DNA of 64,000 nt, taken from UBA7446 sp038143535 (GTDB taxonomy: Bacteria; Bacteroidota; Bacteroidia; Flavobacteriales; Flavobacteriaceae). Location of the stretch: contig JAYQMD010000001.1 in the NCBI GenBank assembly GCA_038143535.1, positions 1,302,001 to 1,366,000 on the forward strand. The letters run 5' to 3'. Made by a program: the position numbers and the translations under genes. Positions within the stretch are counted from its first letter, which is position 1, and each line of letters opens with the position of its first letter. Below, in pieces: positions 32,663-41,607 of this stretch. The notes beneath the pieces were generated by a model. That model ran no database searches, was not told the DNA's origin, and saw only the letters and a list, made by a program, of their open reading frames with translations.

Positions 32663-35006
32663 CGCCAAGCTCGCCTTCAGCAGTAATAATGGCTTCTTGT
32701 ACTTCGGCAGCCGTACCTTCGAATACCTTTATTTGTTCCACTTCCTGACCATCTTGATTAGTAACAACGGTTAGGGTGCCTTTGGCCATCCCTTCATCGG
32801 AGCGCTCCATTTGCACTTCTACGTGAAGTACATCAGAACTGTGGCCATCACCCAATAGCGGCGCCATCACTAGACCGATCAAACAAGTAAGCTTAATCAA
32901 AATATTCATCGAAGGACCTGAAGTGTCCTTAAATGGATCTCCAACCGTATCGCCAGTTACCGCAGATTTGTGTGCTTCACTACCTTTATAGGTCATCTCA
33001 CCATCAATCTCCACACCTGCTTCAAATGATTTTTTTGCGTTGTCCCACGCGCCACCAGCATTATTTTGGAAAATAGCCCACATAACACCAGATACACATA
33101 CACCCGCCATATAGCCACCGAGTGGTTCAGCACCAAACAATAAACCTATAAAAATTGGTGTGATAATGGTAATCAAGCCTGGCAATAACATTTCCTTAAG
33201 GGCAGCTTTGGTAGAAATATCCACACATTTGGCATACTCAGGCTTCCCTTTTCCTTCAAGAATTCCAGGAATTTCTTTAAACTGACGACGAACCTCTTGT
33301 ACCATTTCCATAGCAGCCTTGCCAACAGATTGCATTGCAAGAGCAGAAAATACAACTGGAATCATACCGCCTACAAATAACATGGCCAATACGTCAGCCT
33401 TGAAGATGTTGATCCCATCAATGCCCGTAAAGGTTACATAGGCAGCAAAAAGCGCCAAGGCAGTAAGTGCAGCAGAAGCAATGGCAAATCCTTTACCCAC
33501 CGCAGCAGTTGTGTTTCCAACAGAATCCAAGATGTCTGTTCGCTCACGTACTTGTGGCTCAAGCTCACTCATCTCAGCAACACCTCCAGCGTTGTCGGCT
33601 ATAGGACCAAATGCATCAATGGCCAACTGCATGGCTGTAGTAGCCATCATGGCAGAAGCGGCAAGTGCAACGCCGTAGAAACCAGCTAAGGCATAAGAAC
33701 CATAGATAGCAGCTGCAAATAAAACGACAGATGAAAAAGTAGATTTCATACCAACAGCAAGTCCAGCGATAATATTGGTAGCAGCACCGGTTGAACTGTT
33801 TTGAACGATGTCCATTACAGGTTTCTTTCCTAGTGAGGTATAATATGCGGTTACCATAGAAATTAAGGCGCCAACTGCCAATCCTATGCAGGCAGCAAAA
33901 AATATATTTATTGCTGGAACAGCTAACACACCTTTTCCAAAGAAAGTCATGCTGATGGTATCTTCCAGCATCCAGTCAATTAAAAACCAGCTCGCAACCA
34001 ATGTCAACAGGATTGCAGCCCAGTTTCCAGTGTCTAATGCTTTTTGTACTTGTGGCTCCCGTGCATCGTTAGATTTGATACGTACAAAAAAGGTTCCAAT
34101 GATTGATGCCAAAACACCAACACCAGCAATGACTAAGGGCAACAGGATAGGTCCCATTCCGCTAAAAGCAGTAAGCTCAATACCGGCATCGAGCATGTCT
34201 TTTACAACATAATTACCCAGTACCATGGCAGCCAAAACAGTGGCCACATAAGAACCGAACAAGTCAGCGCCCATTCCAGCAACATCTCCTACATTGTCAC
34301 CAACGTTATCTGCGATTGTCGCAGGGTTACGAGGATCATCTTCTGGGATACCCGCTTCAACTTTCCCAACTAGGTCAGCACCTACATCCGCAGCCTTGGT
34401 ATAAATACCTCCGCCCACACGTGCAAACAATGCAATTGACTCCGCTCCTAATGAAAAGCCTGCTAGGGTTTCCAAAACTACGGTCATGTTGGCATAAAAA
34501 CTTCCTTCATGGCCCATAAACTGACCAATAAAAAACAAAAACAACAAGCTCAATCCGAGTACAGCAAGTCCGGCAACACCAAGGCCCATAACCGTACCTC
34601 CATTAAATGAAACGTTCAATGCCTTGGGTAAACTCGTTTTTGCAGCTTCAGCAGTGCGTGCATTGGCGTCGGTAGCAATACGCATTCCGATATTTCCTGC
34701 AAATGCACTGAAAAACGCACCAAGAATAAATGCAGGTACTATCATCCAGTGTGTGGATTCAACTAACGTTGACACTATAAACAAGGCAACAGATGCGCCA
34801 AAAACAAAAAAGGATAGGAGTCTGTATTCGGCACCTAAAAATGCCAGTGCGCCTTCTTTAATAGCACTGGATATTTCAATCATTTTTGCATCGCCTGCGG
34901 CTTGTTTGCGCACCTGCTGGGCTTTGAAAATCATAACTATAAGACCAAGAATGGCAAGCACTATTGGAAGGTAAAAAACAAATTCATTCATATTGAGAGT
35001 AGTCAA
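32652..35006 (-). CDS. hppA: Membrane-bound ion-translocating pyrophosphatase
   Basis: This integral membrane enzyme of 784 residues couples pyrophosphate hydrolysis to H+ and/or Na+ export. The catalytic region DVGADLVGKVEAGIPEDDPR followed by NPATIADNVGDNVGDVAGMGADLF is intact, as is the second acidic cluster AFGPIADNAGGVAEM. GNTTAAVGKGFAI has Ala where K+-independent enzymes have Lys, so it belongs to the K+-dependent group; Na+ pumping is possible. About 60 hydrophilic residues follow the last membrane helix (from GDGHSSDVLH), an extension absent from many family members. It follows pdhB by 4 bases. Confidence 0.96.
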   Translation of the reverse strand: MTTLNMNEFVFYLPIVLAILGLIVMIFKAQQVRKQAAGDAKMIEISSAIKEGALAFLGAEYRLLSFFVFGASVALFIVSTLVESTHWMIVPAFILGAFFSAFAGNIGMRIATDANARTAEAAKTSLPKALNVSFNGGTVMGLGVAGLAVLGLSLLFLFFIGQFMGHEGSFYANMTVVLETLAGFSLGAESIALFARVGGGIYTKAADVGADLVGKVEAGIPEDDPRNPATIADNVGDNVGDVAGMGADLFGSYVATVLAAMVLGNYVVKDMLDAGIELTAFSGMGPILLPLVIAGVGVLASIIGTFFVRIKSNDAREPQVQKALDTGNWAAILLTLVASWFLIDWMLEDTISMTFFGKGVLAVPAINIFFAACIGLAVGALISMVTAYYTSLGKKPVMDIVQNSSTGAATNIIAGLAVGMKSTFSSVVLFAAAIYGSYALAGFYGVALAASAMMATTAMQLAIDAFGPIADNAGGVAEMSELEPQVRERTDILDSVGNTTAAVGKGFAIASAALTALALFAAYVTFTGIDGINIFKADVLAMLFVGGMIPVVFSALAMQSVGKAAMEMVQEVRRQFKEIPGILEGKGKPEYAKCVDISTKAALKEMLLPGLITIITPIFIGLLFGAEPLGGYMAGVCVSGVMWAIFQNNAGGAWDNAKKSFEAGVEIDGEMTYKGSEAHKSAVTGDTVGDPFKDTSGPSMNILIKLTCLIGLVMAPLLGDGHSSDVLHVEVQMERSDEGMAKGTLTVVTNQDGQEVEQIKVFEGTAAEVQEAIITAEGELGVTK

Positions 35007-35010
35007 TGGT

Positions 35011-35985
35011 TTAATTCATAACTTTTTTTACAGCGCGCACAACATCCTCGTGGTTGGGTAACCATTCCTGTAAGAGTACAGGAGAATAAGGTGCGGGTGT
35101 GTCGGCCGTATTGATTTTCTGAACAGGAGCGTCCAAATAATCAAAAGCCTGGCTTTGTACCTGATACGTGATTTCAGTAGATATATTTCCAAACGGCCAT
35201 GATTCTTCTAAAATAACCAAGCGATTGGTTTTTTTAACGGAATCAAGGATGGTGTTCATATCTAGTGGACGTATGGTTCTCAAGTCGATAAGCTCACAAG
35301 AGATATTTTCTTTTGCTAACGCATCGACGGCTTTTCGAGCCTCTTTTAAGATTTTTCCAAAAGAAACAATAGTAACATCATCTCCTTGTTGTTTTACTTC
35401 TGCAACACCAATAGGCAATACATATTCCCCTTCAGGTACTTCACCCTTGTCGCCATACATTTGTTCTGACTCCATAAAAATAACTGGATCATTATCTCTA
35501 ATGGCTGCCTTTAACAAGCCTTTGGCATCGTATGGGTTTGCAGGTACGATTACTTTAAGCCCTGGACAGTTGGCATACCAACTTTCAAAAGCTTGTGAGT
35601 GGGTTGCGGCTAACTGACCGGCCGAACCCGTTGGACCACGAAATACAATCGGACATGGGAACTGTCCGCCAGACATTTGACGGATTTTTGCAGCGTTGTT
35701 TATGATTTGATCAATACCAACGAGTGCAAAGTTAAAAGTCATAAATTCGATGATGGGTCTGTTGCCAGTCATGGTAGAACCAACGCCAATACCTGCAAAT
35801 CCAAGTTCGGAAATTGGGGTGTCGATTACTCGTTTTTCACCAAACTCATCCAACATACCTTTTGAAGCCTTGTAAGCACCGTTGTACTCAGCAACTTCTT
35901 CACCCATTAAATATATGGTTTCGTCGAGACGCATTTCCTCCGACATCGCTTCACAAATTGCTTCTCTAAATTGAATGGTCCTCAT
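35011..35985 (-). CDS. pdhB: Pyruvate dehydrogenase E1 component, beta subunit
   Basis: The 324-residue beta chain of the thiamine-diphosphate-dependent E1 enzyme. It has MRTIQFREAICEAMSEEM, the conserved GEEVAEYNGAYKASKGMLDEFGEKRVIDTPISE and EFMTFNFALVGIDQIINNAAK, and near the end LDAPVQKINTADTPAPYSP. The alpha subunit and E2 are not in the window, so they must be encoded elsewhere, as is common in flavobacteria. It is transcribed from its own promoter and followed by hppA in the same direction. Confidence 0.95.
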   Translation of the reverse strand: MRTIQFREAICEAMSEEMRLDETIYLMGEEVAEYNGAYKASKGMLDEFGEKRVIDTPISELGFAGIGVGSTMTGNRPIIEFMTFNFALVGIDQIINNAAKIRQMSGGQFPCPIVFRGPTGSAGQLAATHSQAFESWYANCPGLKVIVPANPYDAKGLLKAAIRDNDPVIFMESEQMYGDKGEVPEGEYVLPIGVAEVKQQGDDVTIVSFGKILKEARKAVDALAKENISCELIDLRTIRPLDMNTILDSVKKTNRLVILEESWPFGNISTEITYQVQSQAFDYLDAPVQKINTADTPAPYSPVLLQEWLPNHEDVVRAVKKVMN

Positions 35986-36002
35986 AGATATTTTAAGAGG
36001 CG

Positions 36003-36033
36003 CAAAAGTAGCAATAAAATACCTTAAAGCAAA
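36003..36033 (-). promoter_or_regulatory. Promoter of pdhB-hppA
   Basis: TTTG (36033-36030 on the minus strand), 19 bases, TACTTTTG (36010-36003): a perfect Bacteroidota promoter, with the predicted start about 15 bases before the pdhB ATG. Confidence 0.75.
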
Positions 36034-36070
36034 AGACTTCTATTTATTATGCGTGCATAGTATTTTTTTA

Positions 36071-36078
36071 TACATTTG
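36071..36078 (+). promoter_or_regulatory. Putative -7 element of the etfBA promoter
   Basis: TACATTTG matches TAnnTTTG exactly and lies 17 bases before the etfB ATG. No good TTG is seen about 19 bases upstream, so the -33 part is weak. It is divergent from the pdhB promoter. Confidence 0.6.
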
Positions 36079-36095
36079 AACTAAATTGTAAATCT

Positions 36096-36842
36096 ATGAA
36101 CATACTCGTTTGCATTAGCCATGTTCCAGACACTACGTCGAAAATTAACTTCGTTGAAAACGATACACATTTTGATACCAATGGTGTGCAGTTTGTCATC
36201 AATCCCAACGATGAATTTGGTCTCACCCGTGCCATTTGGTTTAAAGAAAAACAAGGTGCACAAGTTCATGTCATTCATGTGGGCACGGCAACAGCAGAAC
36301 CTACGCTTCGCAAGTGTTTGGCCATAGGAGCCGACAAAGCTTTTCGAATAGATACTCCCGCAACAGACGGCATGGTCGTAGCCAAAGAATTGGCCGCATT
36401 TGTAACTGATAATCCCTATGGCCTTATCATCGCTGGACGCGAATCTATTGACTACAATGGCGCCATGGTACCCGGCATGCTCGCTGCACTGCTCAATATT
36501 GCCTTCGTACCCAACTGTGTTGGTTTGGAAGTTGATGGTAGCAACGCTGTTGCTGAACGAGAAATTGATGGCGGACGTGAAAAACTTAAGGGGAACCTGC
36601 CGATGGTTATTGCCGGACAAAAAGGCCTTGTTGAAGAGTCAGACCTCAAAATTCCCAACATGCGTGGCATAATGCAAGCACGACAAAAACCCTTTGAAGT
36701 GCTTAGTCCAAAAGGCTCAGAAAACACCACCAAAGATGTGCTGTTTGAAAAACCAGCACCAAAAGCTGATGTCAAATTAGTTCCTGCTGATGACATCGAC
36801 CAATTGATTGAATTGTTACACAAAGAAGCTAACGTTATTTAA
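36096..36842 (+). CDS. etfB: Electron transfer flavoprotein, beta subunit
   Basis: The 248-residue EtfB passes electrons from acyl-CoA dehydrogenases to ETF dehydrogenase, together with EtfA; it binds AMP. MNILVCISHVPDTTSKINFV is the typical N-terminus; NPNDEFGLTRAIWFKE, AIGADKAFRI, GRESIDYNGAMVPGMLAALL and the later NLPMVIAGQKGL are EtfB signatures. It is followed by etfA after 9 bases. Role inferred: fatty-acid or branched-chain amino-acid oxidation. Confidence 0.96.
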   Translation: MNILVCISHVPDTTSKINFVENDTHFDTNGVQFVINPNDEFGLTRAIWFKEKQGAQVHVIHVGTATAEPTLRKCLAIGADKAFRIDTPATDGMVVAKELAAFVTDNPYGLIIAGRESIDYNGAMVPGMLAALLNIAFVPNCVGLEVDGSNAVAEREIDGGREKLKGNLPMVIAGQKGLVEESDLKIPNMRGIMQARQKPFEVLSPKGSENTTKDVLFEKPAPKADVKLVPADDIDQLIELLHKEANVI

Positions 36843-36851
36843 CCCAATATT

Positions 36852-37808
36852 ATGTCTATCCTTCTATTTGCCGAATCTGAAAACAACAAACTCAAACGCA
36901 ATGCAGCCGAAATTGCATCCTACGGAGCTGCCTTGGCTGGCAAGCTCAATAAAGACTGTGTAGCGGTTAGCTTTAATGCCGATAATGCCCAAGAATTGGG
37001 GCAGTTTGGGGTTTCAAAAGTGTTCATTGTTACCAATGTACCGCTGCAGTTTGATGCACATGTATACGCTAATGTCTTGACACATTATATTAAAAGCCTT
37101 GGGGCCACACAAATTATTCTAGGCAGCAGTGCTGATGCCAAGTTCTTAGCGCCCCTGGTTGCCGCAAACACAAACGCTGCTTATGTGCCCAATGTAGTGG
37201 CGCTGCCACACGAACAACAGCCCTTAACGGTTAGAAGAACCGTATTTACCAACAAGGCCTTTGCAAATACCACATTAACGGCCGAAGTTAACATCATTGG
37301 TGTTGGAAACAACGCCTTTGGTACACTTGAGCATGCGGTTGATTGTGCTGTTGAGAATGCAACTGTCGAGCATGCGGCTTCGCATGTAGAGCAGTTATCC
37401 ATAAGCAAGGAAACAGGCAAGGCCACTATAGCCGACGCCGACGTAGTTGTTTCTGGAGGCAGGGGCCTGAAAGGGCCTGAACACTGGCACTTAGTCGAAG
37501 ATCTAGCAGAAGTATTGGATGCTGCCACAGCATGCTCCAAGCCAGTATCAGATATGGGCTGGCGTACACACGACGAGCACGTAGGACAAACGGGTAAGCC
37601 CGTTTCGACTAACCTCTATATTGCCATTGGCATATCGGGTGCCATTCAGCATTTGGCAGGTGTAAACGCTTCAAAAGTAAAGGTCGTTATCAATAATGAT
37701 CCAGAAGCGCCTTTCTTTAAAGCTGCTGACTACGGGATTGTGGGAGATGCGTTTGAAGTGGTTCCTGTACTGACACAAAAACTTAAAGCATTTAAAGCAC
37801 AATCGTAA
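36852..37808 (+). CDS. etfA: Electron transfer flavoprotein, alpha subunit
   Basis: The 318-residue FAD-binding partner of EtfB. The C-terminal FAD domain shows VVSGGRGLKGPEHW, ACSKPVSDMGWRTHDEHVGQTGKPVSTNLYIAIGISGAIQHLAGV and INNDPEAPFFKAADYGIVGD, the classical EtfA signature. The N-terminal domain is shorter and less conserved. Adjacent to etfB as usual; the two form one transcription unit. Confidence 0.97.
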   Translation: MSILLFAESENNKLKRNAAEIASYGAALAGKLNKDCVAVSFNADNAQELGQFGVSKVFIVTNVPLQFDAHVYANVLTHYIKSLGATQIILGSSADAKFLAPLVAANTNAAYVPNVVALPHEQQPLTVRRTVFTNKAFANTTLTAEVNIIGVGNNAFGTLEHAVDCAVENATVEHAASHVEQLSISKETGKATIADADVVVSGGRGLKGPEHWHLVEDLAEVLDAATACSKPVSDMGWRTHDEHVGQTGKPVSTNLYIAIGISGAIQHLAGVNASKVKVVINNDPEAPFFKAADYGIVGDAFEVVPVLTQKLKAFKAQS

Positions 37809-37852
37809 TACCCAATTTTGTATTTTAGGGCACATAAAGAACTTGCTTAATC

Positions 37853-38446
37853 ATGAGCCTTATTCAACTTCGAGTAAACCGCATTACATACAGCCAAAAT
37901 CAAAGTGGTGCTTATGCCATGATATTGGATGAAGTTGACGGCAATCGCAAGCTCCCCGTAGTCATTGGAGAGTTTGAGGCTCAATCCATTGCTGTCAATT
38001 TGGATAAAGACATAAAGCCGCAACGGCCCTTTACTCACGATCTTTTTAAAAATTTTGCGTATCAATTTGATATTGCCATCAAAAGGGTAATAATCACCAA
38101 ATTGGTGGATGGCGTTTTTTACTCCAGTCTTATATGTGAGCGTGATAAAATTGAAGAGATTATCGATTCTAGAACTTCTGATGCCGTGTCTTTGGCATTG
38201 CGATTTAAGGCACCCATTTACACCCACGAAAATGTTTTGGAAAAAGCTGGCGTTGTCTTTGAAAAAGGAGAACTACCCGCCCAAGGAACTATTGACGATG
38301 AATTGTCTGGTGAAATAAATTACACTGATCTTTCTAGCCAAGAACTTGAGAACGCCATTAAAAAAGCGGTCAAAAAAGAAGATTATGAATTAGCAGCCCG
38401 ATTGAGGGATGAAATTTCAAAACGTTCAAACAAAGCTAAAAAATGA
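37853..38446 (+). CDS. Bifunctional nuclease-family (BFN) protein with UVR motif
   Basis: A 197-residue protein. Residues about 1-135 form a BFN/DUF151 domain (LPVVIGEFEAQSIAVNLD, RPFTHDLFKNF, SDAVSLALRF), which in other organisms has RNase and DNase activity. Residues about 160-195 form a UvrB/UvrC-type helical motif (LENAIKKAVKKEDYELAARLRDEI). The combination is common in Bacteroidota, but its role is unclear; nucleic-acid binding or DNA repair is a guess. It overlaps the transporter gene by 4 bases. Confidence 0.9.
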   Translation: MSLIQLRVNRITYSQNQSGAYAMILDEVDGNRKLPVVIGEFEAQSIAVNLDKDIKPQRPFTHDLFKNFAYQFDIAIKRVIITKLVDGVFYSSLICERDKIEEIIDSRTSDAVSLALRFKAPIYTHENVLEKAGVVFEKGELPAQGTIDDELSGEINYTDLSSQELENAIKKAVKKEDYELAARLRDEISKRSNKAKK

Positions 38447-39786
38447 CATTGTCGCATTTAGCCCAGCAGCCCATTGCAGCGCATGAAGGCATGACATTAG
38501 TGGGGGTCACCCAAGCTTTAGGCGGGATAGTAGCACTGCTGCTGATTGCATATGTGTGCAGTTCCAATCGAAAGGCTATCAATTGGAAAACCGTGGGTTT
38601 TGGTTTGTTGCTGCAATTTGTGTTGGCATTGAGCATCCTCAAATTAAATTGGGTGCAAAGCATCTTTACTGCGATTGGGAAAATATTCGTTAGTATTTTG
38701 GACTTTACCGCTGCAGGCAGCGTGTTTCTATTTGGCGATTTGATGAATGCAGACACTTACGGTTTCATATTTGTATTCCAAATATTGCCTACCATCATCT
38801 TTTTTGCTGCACTCACCTCGTTGTTGTTTTACCTTGGTGTATTGCAATTTTTAGTTAAAATATTAGCCAAGGGAACGGCAAAGCTCCTCAATATTTCAGG
38901 GGCAGAAAGCCTCTCCGTAATTGGGAATATATTTTTAGGGCAAACAGAGGCACCGCTGCTCATAAAGGCTTATCTGCCTAAGATGAATCGATCCGAAATG
39001 CTGTTGGTTATGGTGGGCGGAATGGCCACAGTAGCTGGGGGCGTTTTAGCGGCCTACATCGGTTTTTTGGGTGGCGACGATCCTGAATTACGTCTGGCGT
39101 TTGCCAAACACCTGCTCGCAGCTTCGGTTATGGCTGCACCCGGTGCCATTGTTGTTGCAAAAATGCTCTTCCCCCAAACAGCATCTATTGACAAAGACAC
39201 AAAAGTATCCACGCAAGAGGTAGGCAGCAATATGCTAGATGCCATTGCAAACGGTACTATAGAGGGTGTTAAGCTCGCTGCCAATATTGGTGGTATGCTA
39301 CTGGTTTTTGTCGCCCTAATTGCTATGGCAAATGGAATACTTTTCGAAATTGGAGAATTTACGAAACTCAACGAGTGGGTTGCAAATTGGTCTTCTTATG
39401 ATGCGCTTTCCATAGAAGCCATCTTGGGTACTTTATTTGCGCCAATCATGTGGCTTATTGGTGTGCCTTGGGACGATTTATTGCCTATGGGACAACTGTT
39501 GGGCATCAAGCTCGCGGCAAGTGAATTTGTTGGGTATATTCAGTTAGCTGAATTAAAAAATGCGGCCAATGAAATTCATTTTAGCAGTCAAAAATCTATT
39601 GTCATGGCAACCTATATGTTATGTGGGTTTGCCAATTTTGCATCAATTGGTATTCAAATTGGAGGAATTGGCGGACTAGCGCCTAACCAGCGAAAAGTCC
39701 TTTCTGAGTTTGGTTTTCGTGCTGTTTTGGGTGGAACTATTGCTTCATTACTATCTGCTTCGCTTGTGGGCGCACTGTTGGGATAA
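38443..39786 (+). CDS. Concentrative nucleoside transporter (CNT/NupC family)
   Basis: A 447-residue inner-membrane nucleoside:cation symporter with about ten hydrophobic segments. Family motifs are FGDLMNADTYGFIFVFQILPTIIFF, ESLSVIGNIFLGQTEAPLLIKAYL, VAGGVLAAYIGFLG, WLIGVPWDDLLPMGQLLGIKLAASEFVGYIQL and CGFANFASIGIQIGGIGGLAP. Together with the deoxynucleoside kinase and thyA nearby it suggests nucleoside uptake for DNA precursors. Translationally coupled to the BFN gene. Confidence 0.93.
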   Translation: MTLSHLAQQPIAAHEGMTLVGVTQALGGIVALLLIAYVCSSNRKAINWKTVGFGLLLQFVLALSILKLNWVQSIFTAIGKIFVSILDFTAAGSVFLFGDLMNADTYGFIFVFQILPTIIFFAALTSLLFYLGVLQFLVKILAKGTAKLLNISGAESLSVIGNIFLGQTEAPLLIKAYLPKMNRSEMLLVMVGGMATVAGGVLAAYIGFLGGDDPELRLAFAKHLLAASVMAAPGAIVVAKMLFPQTASIDKDTKVSTQEVGSNMLDAIANGTIEGVKLAANIGGMLLVFVALIAMANGILFEIGEFTKLNEWVANWSSYDALSIEAILGTLFAPIMWLIGVPWDDLLPMGQLLGIKLAASEFVGYIQLAELKNAANEIHFSSQKSIVMATYMLCGFANFASIGIQIGGIGGLAPNQRKVLSEFGFRAVLGGTIASLLSASLVGALLG

Positions 39787-39822
39787 TGGTTGAAAACCTT
39801 TTGAAAAACTATTTGTTATAAT

Positions 39823-39846
39823 GCTAGATATTTTGATCTAGCTTTT
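39823..39846 (+). terminator. Inverted repeat with U-run between the transporter gene and thyA
   Basis: GCTAGAT (39823-39829), a 6-base loop ATTTTG and ATCTAGC (39836-39842), followed by TTTT. A 7-bp perfect stem and a short U-run fit an intrinsic terminator for the BFN-transporter unit. The stem is AT-rich, so termination may be incomplete, with thyA partly dependent on read-through. Confidence 0.6.
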
Positions 39847-39866
39847 AATTTTACAGAAAAGAAACA

Positions 39867-40691
39867 ATGCAGCAGTATTTAGATTTGGTTCGACGTGCCC
39901 GCAACGACGGAGCTGTTAAAGGAGACAGAACAGGAACAGGTACAAGAAGTGTTTTTGGTCATCAAATGCGCTTTGACTTATCAGAAGGCTTCCCTCTTGT
40001 TACAACCAAAAAAATACACCTAAAATCCGTTATCCACGAGCTGCTTTGGTTTATCAAAGGAGACACCAACACAGCCTATCTCACTGAAAACGGCGTGCGC
40101 ATTTGGAACGAATGGGCTGACAAAAATGGCGACTTAGGTCCCGTATTCGGTCACCAGTGGCGCAACTGGAATAGCGAAAATATCGATCAACTCAAACTAG
40201 TTATCGAAACGCTAAAAACAAACCCCAACAGCCGACGTATGTTGGTTTCTGCCTGGAACCCCAGTGTACTGCCAGATACCTCAAAAAGTTTTTCCGAAAA
40301 TGTTGCCAATGGAAAGGCTGCTCTACCGCCCTGCCACGCTTTTTTTCAGTTTTATGTAGCAGACGGCAAGCTGTCTTGCCAGCTGTACCAACGAAGCGCT
40401 GATATTTTCTTAGGCGTTCCATTTAACATCGCATGCTATGCCCTACTCACTGAGATGATGGCGCAAGTTTGTGGGCTTGAAGCAGGAGAATTTATCCATA
40501 CGCTTGGCGATGCACATATATACACCAATCACTTTGACCAAGTTGAACTCCAACTAAGCAGAGATCCCAAACCGCTACCCACCCTAAAACTTAACCCAAA
40601 CATCAGCGATCTTTTTGATTTTAAATACGAAGACATAGAGGTCTTGAATTACGATCCGCACCCAGGGATTAAGGGCGCTGTCGCTGTTTAA
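39867..40691 (+). CDS. thyA: Thymidylate synthase
   Basis: ThyA methylates dUMP to dTMP with methylene-tetrahydrofolate, releasing dihydrofolate. The 274-residue protein has RTGTGTRSVFGHQMRF, the catalytic Cys156 in LPPCHAFFQFYV, LYQRSADIFLGVPFNIACYALL and the C-terminal DPHPGIKGAVAV. All are canonical. The next gene encodes the dihydrofolate reductase that recycles its product, 10 bases downstream. Confidence 0.97.
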   Translation: MQQYLDLVRRARNDGAVKGDRTGTGTRSVFGHQMRFDLSEGFPLVTTKKIHLKSVIHELLWFIKGDTNTAYLTENGVRIWNEWADKNGDLGPVFGHQWRNWNSENIDQLKLVIETLKTNPNSRRMLVSAWNPSVLPDTSKSFSENVANGKAALPPCHAFFQFYVADGKLSCQLYQRSADIFLGVPFNIACYALLTEMMAQVCGLEAGEFIHTLGDAHIYTNHFDQVELQLSRDPKPLPTLKLNPNISDLFDFKYEDIEVLNYDPHPGIKGAVAV

Positions 40692-40701
40692 TTTTTATCT
40701 T

Positions 40702-41607
40702 ATGTTTCAAAAAAAAAGAAAACCTTCAGCAGCCATAGACCCACAACAGCTCTCGCTGGTTGAGTATGCGCAAGAACGCATTGCCCAAAAAACGTGGTTT
40801 CACAGACATTTACTGGCTTCGTTGTTTCTCATTTTTTTCGCATTAATAGCCAACTTGGCTTTTGAGTATAAGGTCGATTTTATGCCCTTCAACACCAAAT
40901 GGTCCTTTGCCTTAGCCACCCTTTTGGGTGTGCTGCTGGTCATTCACTTTTTGCGTGTTTATGTGTTTCATTCTTTTATGGGCAAAGCATGGGAAACAAA
41001 ACAAATGGAATTTCTGCTAGAAAAGCAGGCACTTATAGTCGAAAAATTAAAACGCAATATGGATAAAGAAGCTGCACTTAAAGCAAGTGCTGAGTGGGAG
41101 CGTGAAAACCTGAAAACGAACATCACCATGATTGCTGCTGCCGCAGAAAACAATGCGCTTGGGAAAGATAACAAACTCATCTGGCATCTGTCTGACGACC
41201 TAAAACATTTTAAAAATTTAACCAAAGGACACCATGTGATCATGGGCAGAAAGACCTTCGAGTCCATGCCCAAAGCACTGCCTAACCGCACCAATGTGGT
41301 AATCACCCGACAAAAAGATTACGCAGCCGACGACGCAGCTGTTGTGCACTCCTTGGAAGCTGCTTTGGCACTTGCGCAAGAAGACGAGCAACCCTTTATT
41401 ATTGGTGGTGGTGAGATTTACAGACAAGGGCTGGCTTATGCAGACAGCATTGAACTCACTCGGGTTCATGCCGACTTTGAAGCCGATACCTTTTTCCCCG
41501 AAATAGACCCTACCAAATGGCGTGAGGTGTGGCGCAAAAACCGCGATGCAGATGAAAAGCATCAATACGCTTTTTCTTTTATCCGTTACGAAAAAATTAA
41601 AGCATGA
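40702..41607 (+). CDS. folA: Dihydrofolate reductase fused to an N-terminal two-helix membrane domain
   Basis: A 301-residue fusion. Residues about 139-301 are a complete DHFR: IAAAAENNALGKDNKLIWHL, the catalytic acid Asp166 in SDDLKHF, VIMGRKTFESMP, and IIGGGEIYRQ. Residues 1-138 are extra: a charged N-terminus, membrane helices at about 37-53 and 66-86, then a charged helical linker with coiled-coil character. This part resembles the 2TM domain proteins that I recall as a separate gene just before folA in related genomes. The DNA is one open frame with no sign of error at the junction. DHFR would face the cytoplasm. An in-frame ATG at 41128 could also yield a near-complete free DHFR. Coupled to fabD by a 4-base overlap. 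Confidence 0.9.
   Translation: MFQKKRKPSAAIDPQQLSLVEYAQERIAQKTWFHRHLLASLFLIFFALIANLAFEYKVDFMPFNTKWSFALATLLGVLLVIHFLRVYVFHSFMGKAWETKQMEFLLEKQALIVEKLKRNMDKEAALKASAEWERENLKTNITMIAAAAENNALGKDNKLIWHLSDDLKHFKNLTKGHHVIMGRKTFESMPKALPNRTNVVITRQKDYAADDAAVVHSLEAALALAQEDEQPFIIGGGEIYRQGLAYADSIELTRVHADFEADTFFPEIDPTKWREVWRKNRDADEKHQYAFSFIRYEKIKA

Noticed and set aside
36081..36620. Open frame of 179 codons on minus across etfB
   Set aside because: Antisense of a clear EtfB; low-complexity, no motif.
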